This document shows positions 17,039 through 25,753 of a DNA stretch of 29,392 nt, in pieces. The stretch is from CBDCOD01 sp965219665. Lineage in GTDB: Bacteria > Pseudomonadota > Gammaproteobacteria > CAKMZV01. How positions within the stretch are numbered: the first letter of the stretch is position 1; each line of letters starts with the position of its first letter. The position numbers were made by a program, and so were the translations under genes. Where the stretch lies: positions 1 through 29,392 of the forward strand of contig CBDCOD010000009.1 of assembly GCA_965219665.1 (NCBI GenBank), written 5' to 3'. The notes beneath the pieces were generated by a model, which saw nothing but the letters and a program-made list of their open reading frames with translations, searched no databases and was not told where the DNA came from.

Positions 17039-17430
17039 GCAGAGGGGATTTTATCTAATACAGCGTTGATAAAAGGTCGGCTCTCTTCGCAACCAAATAG
17101 TTGGGCCAGTTCCAATGCCTGATCTATAGCAATAGCTTTTGATTCGCCGTTTAATAATTCCCAAGCTGCTAAGCGCATGGTTGCGCGCTCTATTTGTCCG
17201 ATAGAATAGGAATCACGATCGCTGTGTTGATTCACGTAAGCATCTAGCATATTACTTTGCTGTGTGATACTGTTGAAGGCATGTAGAAAAAATGTTTGGT
17301 TGACATTGCGCATACGCTTCCGGCTATCAAGAAACTGCTGTGCAATCACATCTGGATGTTCCTTAGTTATTTGCCATTGGTACAGTGCTTGAATGATACG
17401 TTGTCGGCTGACGAAGCGTGATTGTCCCAT
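17035..17430 (-). CDS. nusB: Transcription antitermination factor NusB
   Basis: A 131-aa all-helical protein that with NusE (S10) binds boxA for rRNA antitermination. The N-terminus RFVSRQRIIQALYQWQIT and C-terminal block IERATMRLAAWELLNGESKAIAIDQALELAQLFG are diagnostic. The ending FINAVLDKI is also typical. Length is normal. It lies 22 bp after ribH, the widespread ribH-nusB pairing, and its end overlaps lptC by 4 nt. Confidence 0.96.
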   Translation of the reverse strand: MGQSRFVSRQRIIQALYQWQITKEHPDVIAQQFLDSRKRMRNVNQTFFLHAFNSITQQSNMLDAYVNQHSDRDSYSIGQIERATMRLAAWELLNGESKAIAIDQALELAQLFGCEESRPFINAVLDKIPSA

Positions 17431-17452
17431 AATGGCTATTTTCGTTTCGTAC

Positions 17453-17905
17453 TTAGGCTAAGTAGTGAAGCATTTCTGCTAGAGTTAAGGCTGACGTAGC
17501 ACCGTTTCGATCATTAACACGTTCGTGTGCTTGATCCATTGTATTGCAGGTTAGGACGCCAAAAGCAATTGGTTTGTTGTACTGCAATTGTGTTTGTATA
17601 ATTCCTGAGGAGACTATGTTACAAACATAGTCAAAATGCGGAGTATCCCCTCGTATGACCGCACCTAATGCAATAGCACCTGCAGCACCATTCCGCAAAA
17701 AATGCTGGCAGGTTAAGGGTAGTTCGACTGCACCAGGTACTTTAATAACAGTAATGTTAGCCTCTTGGGCACCTAAGTCAGTAAGTGTTTCTAAGGATTG
17801 CTGCAATAATTTATCAGTAATATCAGTATTAAAGCGAGCACAGGCAATGCCGATTTTATAATGTTCAGGCAGTGTAAATCTGCGTGGTGTTGCAGTATTT
17901 TGCAT
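17453..17905 (-). CDS. ribH: 6,7-dimethyl-8-ribityllumazine synthase
   Basis: A 150-aa enzyme of riboflavin synthesis that condenses 5-amino-6-ribitylaminouracil with 3,4-dihydroxybutanone phosphate. It shows GIACARFNTDITDKLL (Phe25 stacks on the substrate), VPGAVELPL (57-65), and GAVIRGDTPHFDYV with catalytic His90, then PIAFGVLTCNTMDQA. Length is typical. It lies 6 bp after dsbA and 22 bp before nusB. No other rib genes are in the window. Confidence 0.97.
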   Translation of the reverse strand: MQNTATPRRFTLPEHYKIGIACARFNTDITDKLLQQSLETLTDLGAQEANITVIKVPGAVELPLTCQHFLRNGAAGAIALGAVIRGDTPHFDYVCNIVSSGIIQTQLQYNKPIAFGVLTCNTMDQAHERVNDRNGATSALTLAEMLHYLA

Positions 17906-17911
17906 GTAGGA

Positions 17912-18535
17912 CTAAGGCTTATTCTTTATAAGCCAATCCACAAGACGAAAGAGTTTGTTTTCGCTGCCAGCTTGGGACACAGATGTCAAGTATTTGCCAT
18001 TTATGATGATGGCAGGAACACCTTGAATGCCAGATTTATTACTCAGGTTACGTGCTTGTTCTACTTGATTGCGTACAGTGAAGCTATTGTATGTGTTCTC
18101 AAAAGTTTTACGGTCAACACCAACTTTGGAGAATATATCAGCCATGTCTGAATTGGATCGGATTTTTTTGCCGCCAGGGGCATGTTGTGCCTCAAAAATC
18201 AAATCATGTACTTTGCTCTCTACATTGAGCGCTTGAGCGGTGTAGAACAAGCGTGCTGACCAGTCCCATCTGCCGCCAGTAAATGTTGCTGGAATAAGAT
18301 GAAAACTGACGTTAGCAGGCTTACGCTTTAGCCACAGTCTAACATGGGGCTCTAAGCGGTAACAGTGAGGGCAGCCATAGTAGAAAAACTCAATGACTTC
18401 ATTGGTTTTTGATTGCAGTGGATGCGTGAACTTAGGAGTTAGTACTTCATAATGTAAATCTTCTTGCCAAGGTTGGGCAGCTCCCCATAGAGGAATAAAG
18501 AGCATAGCCAGAATGATTGTTTTTAGAGTATTCAT
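17912..18535 (-). CDS. dsbA: Periplasmic thiol:disulfide interchange protein DsbA
   Basis: A 207-aa thioredoxin-fold oxidase that introduces disulfides into exported proteins. A signal peptide (about 1-20, ending WGAAQ) is followed by the active-site CPHC at residues 55-58 in FFYYGCPHCYRLEPH, and by the cis-proline Pro174 in GIQGVPAIIING. The start was placed at 18535: it gives a clean signal peptide, a GGAG lies upstream, and it begins 4 bp after the ccsA stop. A longer reading from 18619 would lie inside ccsA and hide the signal peptide. Its neighbours handle haem attachment to apocytochrome thiols, a process that competes with DsbA oxidation. Confidence 0.94.
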   Translation of the reverse strand: MNTLKTIILAMLFIPLWGAAQPWQEDLHYEVLTPKFTHPLQSKTNEVIEFFYYGCPHCYRLEPHVRLWLKRKPANVSFHLIPATFTGGRWDWSARLFYTAQALNVESKVHDLIFEAQHAPGGKKIRSNSDMADIFSKVGVDRKTFENTYNSFTVRNQVEQARNLSNKSGIQGVPAIIINGKYLTSVSQAGSENKLFRLVDWLIKNKP

Positions 18536-18539
18536 TATT

Positions 18540-19700
18540 TTATAGTTCTCCATATGAATGTAGTCCTGATAGAAACATATTGACGCCAATGAAGGCAAAT
18601 AGTGTGACAAATAAGCCAATAATCGCCCACCACGCCATTACAGTGCCGCGCAATCCTTTACTCAATCGCAGGTGTAGCCATCCAGCGTAATTTAACCAGA
18701 CAATAAGGGCCCACGTCTCTTTAGGGTCCCAAGACCAATAAGAGCCCCATGCTTCGGCGGCCCATAATGCACCAAGTACAGTCGCTATGGTGAAGAAGGC
18801 AAACCCCAATGCGATAGAACGATACATAACATCTTCCATCAGCCGTTGATCAGGTAAATGATTTAGCCAATGGGAATTTGGATTTTTCTTTTCTACCGCA
18901 TGTACTGTGAGCCATGCACTAGCAACCATTGCTGATATGGCAAAGCATCCGTAACCGATAAAATTTGCAGGCACATGGATTTTCATCCAATAGGAGTTAA
19001 GTGCAGGTACTAATGGGCGGATAGTATGTGCTTGACGCTCAAAAGTGTACCATAAGAGAAAAGCAACAGCACAACTAATGATTAAACTGACAAAAAAACC
19101 AAGACGGGTAGTCTGATACTGACGTTGGTAGTAGAGATAAATGAGCGCAGTTATTTGACAGAACAGAATAAATACTTCATATAAATTGCTAACAGGGATA
19201 TAGCCAATTTGGGGGTCAATTAGATAAGATTCGTGCCAGCGAACCAGCAACCCAATTAGTCCCATAGCGGCCCCACACCACATAAAAGCGGTGGCAGTTT
19301 TATCTAAAAAACTATTATTGCGTAGCAGACCAATAAGATAGCAGGCAGAGGATAAAACAAATAAAGCACTCATCCACATGATAGCAGACTGGCTAGAGAG
19401 AAAATAGCGTAGGAAAAAAGAGTTTTCTGCAGTGTTTAATTGACCTTGATACAGATAGATGCCAGCAAATGCTAAGAGAGCACAGCTTACAATATATTGC
19501 ATCATTTGTTTATCCTTCCAACCCATGTACCCTATGCTCAAGCTACTACTAACCAAGATGCTTATTTCAAACACATCCATAGCAGCGCCATACTGCATGA
19601 GGATGTAAATAGTTGCCACTACTATAATTGCTGACCATGCTATTAGGCGCACGATTTCTCGCAAATTATGCGTAGGGTGAGAAGATGTTAAAAGACTCAT
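18540..19700 (-). CDS. ccsA: Cytochrome c biogenesis protein CcsA/ResC (System II)
   Basis: A 386-aa polytopic membrane protein of the CcsBA haem exporter and cytochrome c synthetase. The tryptophan-rich WWD region spans about 313-330 (WAAEAWGSYWSWDPKETW). Candidate haem-ligand histidines are His156 (RWHESYL), His242 (MKIHVPANFIGYG) and His343 (WLHLRLSKG). There are around eight hydrophobic segments. It pairs with resB 101 bp upstream. System II is common in Betaproteobacteria and Epsilonproteobacteria and less so in Gammaproteobacteria, most of which use the Ccm system, so this is a lineage marker. Its stop is 4 bp before the dsbA start. Confidence 0.94.
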   Translation of the reverse strand: MSLLTSSHPTHNLREIVRLIAWSAIIVVATIYILMQYGAAMDVFEISILVSSSLSIGYMGWKDKQMMQYIVSCALLAFAGIYLYQGQLNTAENSFFLRYFLSSQSAIMWMSALFVLSSACYLIGLLRNNSFLDKTATAFMWCGAAMGLIGLLVRWHESYLIDPQIGYIPVSNLYEVFILFCQITALIYLYYQRQYQTTRLGFFVSLIISCAVAFLLWYTFERQAHTIRPLVPALNSYWMKIHVPANFIGYGCFAISAMVASAWLTVHAVEKKNPNSHWLNHLPDQRLMEDVMYRSIALGFAFFTIATVLGALWAAEAWGSYWSWDPKETWALIVWLNYAGWLHLRLSKGLRGTVMAWWAIIGLFVTLFAFIGVNMFLSGLHSYGEL

Positions 19701-19749
19701 ATTACTCTAATGATATAGCTGTATTGTGTTGTGTATGACCTAAGGTGCT

Positions 19750-19755
19750 ATTATA
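19750..19755 (-). promoter_or_regulatory. Candidate internal -10 box upstream of ccsA
   Basis: In the 101-bp resB-ccsA gap, the largest gap in the leftward block, a perfect TATAAT reads leftward about 50 bp before the ccsA ATG. No strong -35 lies 16-18 bp upstream. It may let ccsA-dsbA-ribH-nusB-lpt be expressed separately from the upstream genes. Confidence 0.3.
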
Positions 19756-19801
19756 CGAGTGTATACAAAGGGCGCACATACTTTGCTCTTAAAAATTGGT
19801 T

Positions 19802-21691
19802 TTATGGTGCCGACTCTATCCATTGCTTGGCCTGCTCCATTAGGCGAGCGCGGTCTGTATCATTCTTGACATAGTCTATCGCCAAAACTGTTTTTTGTTC
19901 TTGCCGATTTTGTGCAAAAAATATACGCGCACGACGCATATAGAATAAGATAAATATGCCAATAATGAGCATAAGACAGCCTAAATAAACCACTAATTTT
20001 CCTGGAGAGCGCGTTAGTTGAAGCCCTGATGATTGTATATGTTTAAAATTTTTCAACTCTAGATAGAAAGGGGCTTCATATCTACTCAGTGCAGAAATGG
20101 CGAAAACAGCATCATCGAAGAAAGAAAAGTCAAAGTCATTCATAGATTCTGGTGGTATAGATTCCTCCTCAGATAGTGTTTGTACATATACTGCACTGAG
20201 CGCAACTTTGAGTAAATCAAGCACAGTTTCTTCAATGCTTTTACGCTGCTCGGCAGACATGGCTTGTAGGTACTGCTCAATACCCCCAAAACCTTGATTT
20301 CGAAATACTCGAATGATGTTTACCATAAATTCTTGCTCTAAGCTACTGCTTGTTGCATCAATACTTGACTTTGATATAAAATGTTGGCGCAAATAATTAT
20401 CGTTATGGATACGAAAATTAAAGGCCATAAAGCGTTTGATGCTGTTATTGCTATCAGCAGGAATGTATAAATAGCGGAATTCTTCGTCTATCTTTGAGCG
20501 TACACCGCTGAGGAAAAAGTAGCGTTCTTCCCGCTTGATTGGGAGCATAAAATTTTCGTATTCAATCGCTTGTCCTGTTTTATCTCGTAATCTGAATAGT
20601 ACGCTAGGACCATTGTTGTGTGTGTTTTGCTCATCAATATTTTGAATATTGAAGAGGCGAAAATCGCGCATCTCTAGCTGCAAATCATGCCCCGAAATAG
20701 TTTGGGTATCATGGATGGCGGTGTGAATGGTTGAGGTGGTATTATTTCCCCAGTCCCAACTATTAAAATGTATTTCTGAACCACCGTCGCTAAAACTAGA
20801 TTGATAGATAGCAATACCGTCAACAAGTAATGGTTTATTGACTTCAATGGTGCTTGATGTTCTAAAATTCCCTGCTAAGTCATAGATGCGTAGCTGGGAT
20901 TGAAAAGACTTCGGCTGGCCTGTCGGGTAGTGTTCAATATTGAAGTCTTTCACTTCAATGTTAAAGGGTAATTTTTGGACAAAATAGCCATCCTGGTAAG
21001 GGAGAAAAATTACGTTACTACTTCTGCCCTCTGGAATATCAACGGTACCTCTAAATGCAGGATTAGATAGCTCAATCCATGATTTTTTAGGGACATCGTT
21101 GATGGGCAAGGTACGCGTTTCAACTTGCTTTTCTCCAGTATAAATAGACCATTTGAACGGTAGGGAGGTATCCATGAGAGCGCCTAAGCAGATAATAATA
21201 ATGCCAAAATGTGTTAGCCAGTATCCTATGCGGTTATATTTTCCTTGAACACCGTATAGATACTGCCCGTCAGAGCCTTCTTCGGTGCGCACCTTAAATC
21301 CTGCCTGTTGCATCATGCTGGATAAGTAGTGTGTATCAGTTAACTGGTTGTATATAGCATGCCAACGCAACTTTTGGAGTGTGTCTGTAGTATGTCTATA
21401 CGGTATGGAGCGTAACTCACGTATGAATGCTGGTGTGTGGTGCCAGATGCATAGAGAGGTAGATATGAGTAGAAATGTTAGTACACACAAAAACCAAGGT
21501 GCACTATATACATCGTATATTTGTAGTATCCTGAAAACTTCAAACCAAAAAGGTCCAAATTTAATCTGGTAATTGGTCCAACTTTCTCCTTGGCGGATGA
21601 GTGTTCCTATAACGGAGGCAATGGAGAGCATAACCAATAATGTTATGGCTAAATCCATTGAACCTAAAAACGGTAAAAGGCGTCTGCGCAT
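19802..21691 (-). CDS. resB: Cytochrome c biogenesis protein ResB/Ccs1 (System II)
   Basis: A 629-aa ResB-family membrane protein that forms the haem-delivery complex with CcsA. The N-terminus LLPFLGSMDLAITLLVMLSIASVIGTLIRQ is the ResB signature. Further membrane segments lie near residues 60-85 and 160-180, followed by a long periplasmic domain (about 190-570) and a last membrane helix near 575-595 before a cytosolic tail. Full length for the proteobacterial form. The ATG at 21691 has no clear Shine-Dalgarno, so the true start could be Met12, although the homologue-like residues before it argue for the first. It is 45 bp after the Wzy_C/TPR gene. Confidence 0.93.
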   Translation of the reverse strand: MRRRLLPFLGSMDLAITLLVMLSIASVIGTLIRQGESWTNYQIKFGPFWFEVFRILQIYDVYSAPWFLCVLTFLLISTSLCIWHHTPAFIRELRSIPYRHTTDTLQKLRWHAIYNQLTDTHYLSSMMQQAGFKVRTEEGSDGQYLYGVQGKYNRIGYWLTHFGIIIICLGALMDTSLPFKWSIYTGEKQVETRTLPINDVPKKSWIELSNPAFRGTVDIPEGRSSNVIFLPYQDGYFVQKLPFNIEVKDFNIEHYPTGQPKSFQSQLRIYDLAGNFRTSSTIEVNKPLLVDGIAIYQSSFSDGGSEIHFNSWDWGNNTTSTIHTAIHDTQTISGHDLQLEMRDFRLFNIQNIDEQNTHNNGPSVLFRLRDKTGQAIEYENFMLPIKREERYFFLSGVRSKIDEEFRYLYIPADSNNSIKRFMAFNFRIHNDNYLRQHFISKSSIDATSSSLEQEFMVNIIRVFRNQGFGGIEQYLQAMSAEQRKSIEETVLDLLKVALSAVYVQTLSEEESIPPESMNDFDFSFFDDAVFAISALSRYEAPFYLELKNFKHIQSSGLQLTRSPGKLVVYLGCLMLIIGIFILFYMRRARIFFAQNRQEQKTVLAIDYVKNDTDRARLMEQAKQWIESAP

Positions 21692-21736
21692 GGGGGAGTG
21701 TATAGCAGTGTTCAGTGCTGAAGCCAGACAGCAGTA

Positions 21737-23752
21737 TTAGCCCGTATTTGCTTTTTCTTTTAACTGTTTAATAAGGTTTTTAACGTTTTGAGGTACTGGT
21801 TTGCCGTTAGCCGCTTCTAAGGCAGTGGATGTTTCTAAGTGGATATAAGCAGGTTTTGGTTGGTTTAGGCGTACATAGGTGACGCCCAGATTTCTATGCG
21901 CGCGGGCGTTATCAGGGCGAATATCAGTTAAGTGTGCAAAGTTTTCACGCGCTTTCTCAAGGTATTTTGTATAGTCTTTTGTGCGGTTTTTGCGTCGGGC
22001 ATCTTCTGCTAATTCTAAGTAGATATAACCTAAATTTTGCAGGGTGTTGTTGCGATGAGGATAACTTGCTTTAACGCGTTCTAGATATTCGGCAGCAGCT
22101 TGTGGATTGCCAGTTCGCATATGCCCCATTCCTACAAAATTCAGCATACGCGAGCGAATAGGTAGTGCATCAAAAGAACGTTGTCCTTCACGCTTCATGA
22201 CGTGAAATTTTTGCTGTTGGGAGGAAATGGTAGCAAGGCGAAAGTGAATTTCTGATTGGTTCCATTGATAATGCAGTGTAAATATGGTGGCAAATACAGT
22301 AGCGCTGATGAAGGATGCAGTAAGTGCTTTATTTGCTGCGGGGACTTGTTTTAAAAGTGCATTTTTTACACGACTGTGCTCTACAGATAAAATACCTAAA
22401 TATGCCATAAAGACCATAATGGGAGCTGGTTGCTTAAAAGGAAAACTAAAAAAGGCATTGATACCGATGCCCATGCAGCCGAGCAACACCCCTAAAATGA
22501 TAAAGCGATTGGGGTTATCAGGGTGAGGGAAGAAAGCTGTTAAGGCGGTTCGGAATAACCTAAATCCTAAAAAAAACAGCAGCAGCAGACCTATTATGCC
22601 TAAGTCAGAGAGAATTTCTACGTAATCGTTGTGCGCATTGATATGCTGGATTGACTCAGACATTTCAAAATCTATAATAGCAGCAGTTTGATACAGGGGA
22701 TAATGAACCATCCAGTTTCCCATACCTACGCCGGTTAGTAGGTTGTCTTTGACCATCTCTAATGAATTAAACCACATGGCCACACGAGGAACACCAGTGC
22801 CATCTAGTTTGGCTGATCCATGTATGCTTTCTATTTCACCAAACAGAGTTCCAAAGAATTTAATTGGCCCAATCCACTCAATACCCCCATCTTCTCCAGG
22901 ACCTATTAACAGAGCAAAAAAGCCTACAGTCAACGCGCAGAGGAAAGCTATCCATTTATCTTTGCTGAAGTGCCAGCGGTTGCCTTTTAGATGGTCAATG
23001 ATACTGAATAAGACGAGAGCTGCTAGTATGCCTGCAAGGTTTAGATAGGCGTTGCGGGTGACTGTGTACATGACAAATACAAACGTAAGTGTAATGCTAA
23101 AGGCATATAGCCAGTAGGCTAATCGCCGCTGTTCTGCCATAAATAAGCCAATACTCAAGGGCATGACAAGTACACCATATTGCGCTGCCATGTTTTTATT
23201 ATTGAAGGTGGCAGATGGAGGGGCATGCTGCTGCACCCACTCAACGCCTAGTAAATACTGATTCCAGCCGAGAAAAGACAGAGCAACACCTGTGAAGAAT
23301 ATAGCAAGAACAAGGGCACGGATGTGTTCAACTTTGCGAACACCATGTGCAATAAGGAGAAAGCACAGTACACCTGCTCCCCAATCTAGGGTAGAAATCA
23401 TACTCTCAAAGCGGTTGTGCGCCCAGAAAATTGATAGAAGTGCCCAGCCATAAAACAGCAGCGCTGGAAGGGTTAAGGGTTCTTTTACCCAAGTTAGATT
23501 CTGCCACCTACGGTGTGCAAAAAGGAAAGCCGTCAAGAGGAGAAGCAGACCTGTCTGAATCATGTATGCCATATGCAAGTCGGGTGAGTAGCCGTACTTA
23601 GTGAAAAGCGGTGCCACAATGGTGGGTGCAAATAAAACGACAGCAAATGTATAAATCCATCCATCACCAATGGCGGTATTGCGATCGTTAAAGTGGAGGA
23701 CAGTTGCCTGTGGAGCAGCTTTTATTGAGTTCTTAGATTGTTTTTTCGCCAT
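21737..23752 (-). CDS. O-antigen ligase/polymerase-like (Wzy_C) membrane protein with C-terminal TPRs
   Basis: A 671-aa protein. About residues 30-490 hold roughly a dozen hydrophobic helices. They include the Wzy_C/WaaL/PglL-type motifs SATFNNKNMAAQYGVL (near 180) and a large periplasmic loop with INAHNDYVEILSDLGIIG (HNDY near 374). The soluble C-terminus (about 510-671) has tetratricopeptide-like helices such as GNPQAAAEYLERVKASYP, TLQNLGYIYLELAEDA and ARAHRNLGVTYVRLNQPKPA. Such proteins transfer polymer from undecaprenyl pyrophosphate to lipid A core or to protein; which one cannot be decided here. The start MAKKQSKNS at 23752 was preferred to 23788, which would overlap mtnN. No other sugar-polymer genes are adjacent. 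Confidence 0.82.
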   Translation of the reverse strand: MAKKQSKNSIKAAPQATVLHFNDRNTAIGDGWIYTFAVVLFAPTIVAPLFTKYGYSPDLHMAYMIQTGLLLLLTAFLFAHRRWQNLTWVKEPLTLPALLFYGWALLSIFWAHNRFESMISTLDWGAGVLCFLLIAHGVRKVEHIRALVLAIFFTGVALSFLGWNQYLLGVEWVQQHAPPSATFNNKNMAAQYGVLVMPLSIGLFMAEQRRLAYWLYAFSITLTFVFVMYTVTRNAYLNLAGILAALVLFSIIDHLKGNRWHFSKDKWIAFLCALTVGFFALLIGPGEDGGIEWIGPIKFFGTLFGEIESIHGSAKLDGTGVPRVAMWFNSLEMVKDNLLTGVGMGNWMVHYPLYQTAAIIDFEMSESIQHINAHNDYVEILSDLGIIGLLLLFFLGFRLFRTALTAFFPHPDNPNRFIILGVLLGCMGIGINAFFSFPFKQPAPIMVFMAYLGILSVEHSRVKNALLKQVPAANKALTASFISATVFATIFTLHYQWNQSEIHFRLATISSQQQKFHVMKREGQRSFDALPIRSRMLNFVGMGHMRTGNPQAAAEYLERVKASYPHRNNTLQNLGYIYLELAEDARRKNRTKDYTKYLEKARENFAHLTDIRPDNARAHRNLGVTYVRLNQPKPAYIHLETSTALEAANGKPVPQNVKNLIKQLKEKANTG

Positions 23753-23765
23753 AGTGACTCGTGTG

Positions 23766-24440
23766 TTAAAGTTCCTGTAACATGTCATAAACGCTTAGAG
23801 CAGAGAGTTCACTCACTGCAGAAACGAAAGATGGAAAATCAATAGTTGATTCGGTATTCGCCTTGTCTGAAATAGCTCTGACTACTGCGAACGGCTTGCT
23901 GTGTAGATAGGCTACTTGAGCAATTGCCGCACTTTCCATGTCTACAGCTAAGACATTCGAGGCGATATCAAACAGAAGCGCTCCAGGCTGACTAATAAAA
24001 GTATCACCCGATATAATCATTCCTTGTAAGGATTTCCCATGTTTAAGGGTGGTATTATATAGGTGATTGCTTAGTGTGTTGTCTGTATTAAAGATGCGCC
24101 CTGTATCGGGTATTTCACCTATTTCATATCCCAGTGGAGTCACATTAACATCATGTTGCATGCAACATGTCCCGATTACCATATCACCAATGTCAGTACT
24201 TGGTGCCCCTCCTGCACATCCAGTATTTATGATTGAAGTGATAGGATGCTGGGCAAGTAGTGTAGCAGTGAGTGCTGCCGCATTCACTTTACCTACGCCA
24301 CATTGTGCGAGAATAACAGGCTTATGTGCAATAGTACCTTGATAGCAAGGCTGTGGTACAGTGTTAACAATGCTTGCTGATTCAAGGCGTTGTTTCAGTG
24401 CATTGAGCTCTATTTCTAGCGCAGAAATTATTAGAATCAT
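23766..24440 (-). CDS. mtnN: 5'-methylthioadenosine/S-adenosylhomocysteine nucleosidase
   Basis: A 224-aa nucleosidase (Pfs) that cleaves MTA and SAH to adenine plus the ribosyl thioether. Conserved residues are visible: Glu11 in ISALEIEL, GTVNTGCAGG-like INTGCAGGAP (71-80), ISGDTFISQP (143-152), and VDMESAAIAQVA with Glu169 and RAISDKA with Asp192, the two catalytic acids. Length is standard. It abuts luxS with no gap, so S-ribosylhomocysteine passes directly to the next pathway enzyme, while the released adenine is the substrate of apt two genes upstream. Confidence 0.96.
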   Translation of the reverse strand: MILIISALEIELNALKQRLESASIVNTVPQPCYQGTIAHKPVILAQCGVGKVNAAALTATLLAQHPITSIINTGCAGGAPSTDIGDMVIGTCCMQHDVNVTPLGYEIGEIPDTGRIFNTDNTLSNHLYNTTLKHGKSLQGMIISGDTFISQPGALLFDIASNVLAVDMESAAIAQVAYLHSKPFAVVRAISDKANTESTIDFPSFVSAVSELSALSVYDMLQEL

Positions 24441-24956
24441 TTATACGGTATTTCCCAATGAGCGTAAAAAATCAGGGTCTAATTGTAGTTCTGTATTATC
24501 ATTAACTGTGATACCCTCATCCAAGATGGTTTGGGCAGCATGCTGAGCATCTACCAATGAGTGCATTTTGTATGAGCCACATTGATATTCATTGAGTTCG
24601 GGAATGTGTTCCTCGCTTTCAATTTGCAGGACATTGTGCATAGAGGCTATCCAAGCATCAATAATCGCTGCTTCATCAATATCCCCTATGATACTCATAT
24701 AGAAGCCGGTTCGGCAGCCCATTGGTGAAATATCAATGATTGCAGTATTTGGCATGTGCTGGCGCATAAAGAATGCAAATAGGTGCTCTAATGTGTGTAT
24801 GCCGCGGGCACTTAACATAGTCTTGTTAGGTTTTGTAAAGCGTAAATCATATACATGAATGTTATCCCCATTGGGGGTTTGCATAGATTTTGCCAGACGC
24901 ACAGCAGGAGCTTGCATGCGAGTATGATCAACAGTAAAGCTATCTAGTAATGGCAT
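24441..24956 (-). CDS. luxS: S-ribosylhomocysteine lyase (AI-2 synthase)
   Basis: A 171-aa metalloenzyme that splits S-ribosylhomocysteine into homocysteine and DPD, the precursor of autoinducer-2. Metal ligands His54 and His58 are in GIHTLEHLF with Glu57 between them, and the third ligand Cys126 is in EYQCGSYKMH. The catalytic Cys81 lies in PMGCRTGFYM. Full length for LuxS. It is 12 bp after apt and directly adjoins mtnN. No LuxP/LsrB-type receptor is seen nearby, so detoxification and homocysteine recycling may be the main role, with signalling unproven. Confidence 0.97.
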   Translation of the reverse strand: MPLLDSFTVDHTRMQAPAVRLAKSMQTPNGDNIHVYDLRFTKPNKTMLSARGIHTLEHLFAFFMRQHMPNTAIIDISPMGCRTGFYMSIIGDIDEAAIIDAWIASMHNVLQIESEEHIPELNEYQCGSYKMHSLVDAQHAAQTILDEGITVNDNTELQLDPDFLRSLGNTV

Positions 24957-24968
24957 GGTTGCTTGTTT

Positions 24969-25478
24969 TTACAGTGTAATGAGTGCAGAACAGGGGGTGG
25001 GTAAGTCATTTCTGTCGGTTAAACAAATGTCTAACACAACCAAAGCCCCTATAACAGAGTATCCTACTTGTTTGCTTAAGGCATAGCATGCATTGAGTGT
25101 GCCGCCAGTTGCGAGCACATCATCTACCAGCACAACGTTTTCATTTGATGGCGCAGCTTGCATTTCAAGCGTTGCAGTTCCATACTCTAAATCGTATGAG
25201 TAACTGCCGGCAACCTGTGGCAATTTATTGGGCTTGCGTGCAGCGATAAATCCTTTATCCAAATAAATAGCAAGAGCTGCTGCTAGTATAAAACCTCGAG
25301 CTTCTATGCCTACTAAGTAATCTATATTATTCCAATATTGCTGGGTGTGCAGATTAGCGAGTGCTTCGATCGTTTCTTTCAAATGGCTGCGCAGTACAGG
25401 AGAAATATCCTGAAAAAGAATGCCTTGTTTGGGGAAATCAGGAATTGCCTGAAAATATTGAAAGATTGGATGCTGCAT
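24969..25478 (-). CDS. apt: Adenine phosphoribosyltransferase
   Basis: A 169-aa type I phosphoribosyltransferase converting adenine plus PRPP to AMP. It shows FPKQGILFQDISPVL, IEARGFILAAALA, RKPNKLP and the PRPP-binding loop VVLVDDVLATGGT at 115-127. Length is standard. It is the first gene of the long leftward block, so its promoter should lie in 25479-25753; several AT-rich -10-like sites occur there but none with a good -35. It salvages the adenine released by MtnN encoded just downstream. Confidence 0.96.
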   Translation of the reverse strand: MQHPIFQYFQAIPDFPKQGILFQDISPVLRSHLKETIEALANLHTQQYWNNIDYLVGIEARGFILAAALAIYLDKGFIAARKPNKLPQVAGSYSYDLEYGTATLEMQAAPSNENVVLVDDVLATGGTLNACYALSKQVGYSVIGALVVLDICLTDRNDLPTPCSALITL

Positions 25479-25753
25479 TGCTATACTAAAGTTATCTGTC
25501 CCTTCTAGAGCGGTCTTTGATTTTCGCCCAAAGCCTTTGGAGTATTTTTTGTTAGTAACATCAATAGTATATCACTGTTTCATTATTATTTTTTGGCATT
25601 CAATCCGGCTCATTTACAAGCGTTTTTCCGCTAAAAAAACCACCATTTTTACATCCAAAAAAACCAGTTTAGATATACATTGACAACAAGGTTAATTTTA
25701 CCTTATTCCTTGATTGTTCATTGTGCTTTATTTTTTTACTAGCTTTCTTAAAA
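25479..25753. other. Divergent intergenic region, boundary of accessory DNA
   Basis: An AT-rich 275-bp spacer between apt (leftward) and the integrase remnant (rightward). It contains poly-A/T tracts, a short CCAAA/TTTGG inverted repeat near 25530-25542, and the candidate rightward promoter listed separately. I see no tRNA gene or obvious duplicated attachment site. Confidence 0.6.
25680..25709 (+). promoter_or_regulatory. Candidate promoter/operator of the integrase remnant
   Basis: A perfect -35 TTGACA (25680-25685) is followed at 17-18 bp by a weak -10 (TTATTC/TATTCC, from 25703). Between them AAGGT (25688-25692) and ACCTT (25700-25704) form an inverted repeat that could be an operator in the spacer. 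Confidence 0.35.

Noticed and set aside
18535..18619. N-terminal extension of DsbA
   Set aside because: It lies inside ccsA and would bury the signal peptide; the start at 18535 has a GGAG upstream and gives a normal DsbA.
23753..23788. N-terminal extension of the Wzy_C/TPR protein
   Set aside because: It would overlap mtnN; MAKKQSKNS at 23752 is a more natural start.
25479..25753. tRNA or attachment site next to the integrase
   Set aside because: No cloverleaf-like sequence or direct repeat pair was found; integrases often sit beside tRNAs but not visibly here.
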